Notes under the pieces: model-generated
Seen by the model: only the letters and a program-made list of their open reading frames with translations
What the model was told of the DNA's origin: nothing
The model's database searches: none
Assembly (NCBI GenBank): GCA_965216745.1
Contig: OZ244191.1
Location: 496,001-560,000 of the forward strand
Source: G965216745 sp965216745
GTDB lineage: Bacteria; Pseudomonadota; Alphaproteobacteria; Rickettsiales; Anaplasmataceae
Direction: 5' to 3'
DNA length: 64,000 nucleotides
Position numbers and translations under genes: made by a program
Shown: positions 61,037-64,000 of the stretch, piece after piece
How the letters are laid out: each line of letters opens with the position of its first letter
Position numbering within the stretch: position 1 is the stretch's first letter

Positions 61037-63307
61037 TTATATTATTTTCAGCAATTCATCCGTTATTTCATTTATGGAATTCAAAGTTTTTGCTGAAGCT
61101 GCGTGCATGTTGCTTATCAACACTGTCTTTGCAATTTCTTCATCAATGTTGACTCCAGAGACGGACTCATGTTTTTGATCATAATGCTCTTTACGCTCTT
61201 GGTAGTGGTCAGATTGTAAAGAGCATTGGGTAGATCTGAGAGCATTATATTCTGTGATTTTAGCTGCATAATCTGAAAGTGTGGTTTGTGAAAAGGGTAA
61301 GTTGTCATTATTATCAAAAGCAAATATTTGAAATTCAAGTTTTGATAATTCTAAAGCTCCTGAACCATCACCAATTCCAGTTTCGTATGTGTGAGTATTT
61401 TCTTTTTTTATGAGTTTTCCAGAATTAAATTTACTTGGATCATCTAAAATATTTTGATTTATTTTAAAATTATATGCGCTGCCTTGTGTTTTTTTTTCTT
61501 GATTAAACAAAGTGTTTATTTCAAGTTGATGACTGAAATTGTTCCCATTTTTATGCTTGCTATTTAAGTTGTGGATTGCAATAACATTGTTTTTGTTTGG
61601 CGTTTCTATTTTAAGATAACCTTCTCTATTGTTTAAGAAAATTTCTTCTTGAGAATCATTGATCAAAGAAGCTTTTACATACTGTTTGGTAGACAAGTTG
61701 CTTACTAACTTGACATTTTCCGAGCCTTCTACTTTATATGCACTGTATCTATATATATCTAAGCTGGGTATTTTGTAACTGATAGTTGATATTTGTCCGT
61801 TTATTTCTAAATCTAATGCAATTATAAATTCATTTATATTATTTGGTAGATTTGTTAAATCTAATTCAACAGTTTTAGTGCTATGGGTATTTTTTCCAGG
61901 TAGTGCATTTATATATTGTTTAAGATCTATTGATTGGTTTGTTGTTACTTTGGCGTTTCCATTAGTAGAGTCTATATATTCCACTCTAGCGTTGTGTAAT
62001 GTCAAGCTGCGTTCATCTAATCCTTTATTGTTTACAATAAGATCTAAGCTTAATTTATTGTCATTTTCTTCAAGATTGCCGATTTGTATGTCGTATATAT
62101 CATCAGTTTCAACTCTGTTTAGTGTTAGAGTGTAATATTGATTTATCTGGTTTATCAACTCTTGTGTATTTATTGAATCTAATTTAATTGTGAGTGGAAT
62201 CAATTGATCTCCATTTACATCAATTGCTGGCCTACCTGCTTTATCTAAGACAATTATTGCTATTTCTCCTTCAAAACCCATATCTTGCTCTAAATTGATT
62301 TTTGTTGCAGATGACATTGTTGAAATTCCTGGTGATGAAACTCCTGACGAATATACTTTGTTAACTTCATTGCTGACGTTATATGCTAATGTGTCTAGTT
62401 GCGACAATATGGAATTCAGATATTGGTCTCTTGTTTCCAATAATGCCTTGACTTTACATTCTTTTAATTTGCTTGTATTGGCTTCTGTTGTATCTATTCT
62501 TTTATCTTGGCATGATATCAAAATAGGAAGATAATCTTTTTGATTAGGGTTAGATAAAGTGGAATGATTAAGGAAATACTGGTTGTCGTCTAGTATTGTA
62601 CGTCCACCAAATGCATTAATAAATATTCTATCGTCGCTTTGCTTCATTATGTTGCAATCTAAGTTTTCAGACAATTTTAAAATGGCTTGTTCTCTTTGCA
62701 TTTCTAAATTGGCTTTTGCTTCATCTCTATGCAAGTGATTTTTTATGCTAGAGTTACAATTATAAATTATGCTAAGTTGATGGTTTATCATTCTTACTGA
62801 TGATTCTAATTCTTGATCTGATTTCCATTGTAGAAGCTGGACTTCTTGTGATATATCGGACATCATGTTTGATAGGTTTTGTGTTGTTTGTATTAGCGAT
62901 GCTTTGAAAATATTATTTTCTGGAGAGTTGGCTAAAATATTTAGTTTGCTAAAAAATGAATCTATTGCGTCGCTTAGGTTTCTAGGTATGGATTCTGATT
63001 TCAGCTTATCAAAATTTCCTGGACTTCCTAATAGTTCTTGTACTCTATTTGTGAAATAGCTATTTGTTGCATGATATGCAGACTCAGAATACGTTTCTGC
63101 TCTAATTTTTTCCATATATTCGTCTGTGATTTTATCTATTTGTTGTATTTGTGCTTGTCCCATAGAGTCAGTTGTGAGATTAAGCTCTAGTCTTGAATAA
63201 CCTTCTTCGCTTGCTCTTTCAATATTCCTTGCTGATATATATGTATGCTTCTGATATATATCTAGTCCATTGATTGCACTGTCAAATGCTAATTTCAATC
63301 CATTCAT
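61037..63307 (-). CDS. flgK: Hook-associated protein FlgK
   Basis: FlgK joins hook and filament. MNGLKLAFDSAINGLDIYQK, ISARNIERASEEGYSRLELN is the N-terminal rod/hook helix, with LNILANSPENNIFKASLIQT, DQYLNSILSQLDTLAYNVSN and the C-terminal VSGVNIDEEIAKTVLISNMH, AASAKTLNSINEITDELLKI, all family motifs. 756 residues from the ATG at 63307, long for FlgK because of an extended variable domain (about residues 330-640). The open frame reaches a TTG two codons upstream. Confidence 0.9.
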   Translation of the reverse strand: MNGLKLAFDSAINGLDIYQKHTYISARNIERASEEGYSRLELNLTTDSMGQAQIQQIDKITDEYMEKIRAETYSESAYHATNSYFTNRVQELLGSPGNFDKLKSESIPRNLSDAIDSFFSKLNILANSPENNIFKASLIQTTQNLSNMMSDISQEVQLLQWKSDQELESSVRMINHQLSIIYNCNSSIKNHLHRDEAKANLEMQREQAILKLSENLDCNIMKQSDDRIFINAFGGRTILDDNQYFLNHSTLSNPNQKDYLPILISCQDKRIDTTEANTSKLKECKVKALLETRDQYLNSILSQLDTLAYNVSNEVNKVYSSGVSSPGISTMSSATKINLEQDMGFEGEIAIIVLDKAGRPAIDVNGDQLIPLTIKLDSINTQELINQINQYYTLTLNRVETDDIYDIQIGNLEENDNKLSLDLIVNNKGLDERSLTLHNARVEYIDSTNGNAKVTTNQSIDLKQYINALPGKNTHSTKTVELDLTNLPNNINEFIIALDLEINGQISTISYKIPSLDIYRYSAYKVEGSENVKLVSNLSTKQYVKASLINDSQEEIFLNNREGYLKIETPNKNNVIAIHNLNSKHKNGNNFSHQLEINTLFNQEKKTQGSAYNFKINQNILDDPSKFNSGKLIKKENTHTYETGIGDGSGALELSKLEFQIFAFDNNDNLPFSQTTLSDYAAKITEYNALRSTQCSLQSDHYQERKEHYDQKHESVSGVNIDEEIAKTVLISNMHAASAKTLNSINEITDELLKII

Positions 63308-63313
63308 AATCAA

Positions 63314-63637
63314 TCCAATGTAAATAAATAGGATTCTGTTTTGATTGTATTAATTAATGGTTAAGCTACGATGCTTGTTGTGATGAAAGAATAAATCTGT
63401 TTTCTTTTGTATAAATCTTTCAGGTGTTTTTTTCGAGATGGAATAAATCTGTGATATGTTTTTTGCTTAAATTTTTCAAAATTTGCGCGTTTTATGAAAA
63501 TTTTCAAAAAAACATTTCGTAACTTTTAATTTCAGTATTCAACATTGTATTTTTTATGCACTGCTGTATTTTTGATTTCAAATACCCATTCCTTATATGT
63601 TGCTATATTTGTTGTGGATGTGTAATATATTTCAGAT
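63314..63637. other. Divergent intergenic region between flgK and tolB
   Basis: 324 AT-rich bases that must carry the promoters of both genes. The repeated ATAAATCT words at 63391-63452 are the only structure I see. Confidence 0.4.
63389..63452. repeat. Direct repeats GAATAAATCTGT between flgK and tolB
   Basis: Perfect 12-base copies at 63389-63400 and 63441-63452, with a shorter ATAAATCT at 63411-63418 between them. Starts of the common ATAAATCT word are 20 and 32 bases apart. Possible operator; no regulator known. Confidence 0.45.
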
Positions 63638-64000
63638 ATGAGAAATATAAATCCAAAATATCCTTTTCTATCTAATCTGTATTTTGTTGCATTTTTGTCT
63701 TTTCTGCTTTTGTTTTGTGATCATGCTTGTGCAACCCTGAGAATGACTATTAACAGGGGTAATGCAGAGAAATATGTCATATCTTTCGTTGTGGCGAAAT
63801 CTAGTAATTCAGATGAGCATTATTCTGAAGAGTTATTATCTATTGTTGGTGATGATCTTGTTAGATCTGGAATTTTCAAGATAGTCGATCCACCTAGATC
63901 ATTGCTCGTTGATTCTTCTGCTAATCCCAAATCTCCGGATTGGAAATCTTCTTTTATTGGAAATCGTTCTTCTTTTTTCCTTGCTATTTCATGCGTTTCA
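63638..64000 (+). CDS. tolB: Tol-Pal system protein TolB, N-terminal part (cut by window edge)
   Basis: The frame starts MRNINPKYPFLSNLYFVAFL with a signal peptide (hydrophobic FVAFLSFLLLF, cleavage after the Cys-Ala near residue 32), then LRMTINRGNAEKYVISFVVA and VGDDLVRSGIFKIVDPP, matching the TolB N-terminal domain. TolB is the periplasmic propeller that links TolA and Pal for outer-membrane constriction at division. Only 121 codons are present before the window ends, so the propeller is not seen. Confidence 0.88.
   Translation, partial: MRNINPKYPFLSNLYFVAFLSFLLLFCDHACATLRMTINRGNAEKYVISFVVAKSSNSDEHYSEELLSIVGDDLVRSGIFKIVDPPRSLLVDSSANPKSPDWKSSFIGNRSSFFLAISCVS

Overview
The window looks like a piece of a small, very AT-rich alphaproteobacterial genome, most likely from a host-associated lineage of the Rickettsiales/Holosporales type; I cannot name a genus from the sequence. 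The pointers are a gene-transfer-agent (GTA) tail/host-specificity protein, a COQ9-family protein, RpoH with a recognisable RpoH box, CcmC, meso-diaminopimelate-type MurE, the alphaproteobacterial order secY-adk-rpsM-rpsK-rpoA-rplQ, and orphaned single genes (nuoF, fliP, fliI, gatA) that elsewhere sit in long operons. Despite the reduced look it keeps flagellar genes (fliI, fliP, flgI, flgJ, flgK, flgL), peptidoglycan genes (murC, murE), nucleotide and riboflavin genes (pyrF, purE, pyrH, ribB), and an outer-membrane porin.

Layout. 1-11.9 kb: a mosaic of single housekeeping genes on both strands (trpS 5' end, grpE, murC, pyrF, fliI, purE, uvrB, nuoF, rnhB, an alpha/beta hydrolase, fliP). 12.1-15.8 kb: an isolated GTA TIM-barrel tail gene. 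15.8-19.9 kb: ribB, a porin with a promoter-associated set of three direct repeats and a clear terminator, murE. 19.9-21 kb: a mostly non-coding stretch with hairpins and two previously hidden tiny lipoprotein genes sharing one leader sequence; the second overlaps an aminotransferase start. 21-27.3 kb: aminotransferase, ruvC, ccmC, gatA, hpf, rpoH, tRNA-Pro(GGG) and a divergent HU/IHF-like gene whose 3' end lies inside the tRNA gene. 27.8-32.7 kb: an orphan 1638-residue membrane-anchored repeat protein, the most unusual object here. 33.1-36.1 kb: rnc, rpmF-plsX-fabH. 36.2-52.6 kb: the str, S10, spc and alpha ribosomal-protein clusters packed into one head-to-tail block ending with tpiA and a terminator. 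53-58.6 kb: a CI-like regulator, a small membrane protein overlapping xerD, rpsB-tsf-pyrH, rsmE, and coq9. 58.7-64 kb: flgI-flgJ convergent with flgK-flgL, then the start of tolB.

How it hangs together. A recurring promoter pattern (TTGACT or TTGACA, 16-17 bases, TAnnnT-like -10) is visible before pyrF, tRNA-Pro, rpmF, rpsL, rpsJ, the CI-like gene, rpsB and flgI. grpE is preceded by a heat-shock-like promoter and rpoH is encoded in the same window. No insertion sequence, prophage cassette or CRISPR array is visible. The best candidates for undescribed biology are the giant repeat protein (27.8-32.7 kb), the paired micro-lipoproteins (20.5-21 kb), the repeat-flanked porin promoter (18.46-18.52 kb) and two long palindromes inside coding sequence (rplX, coq9).
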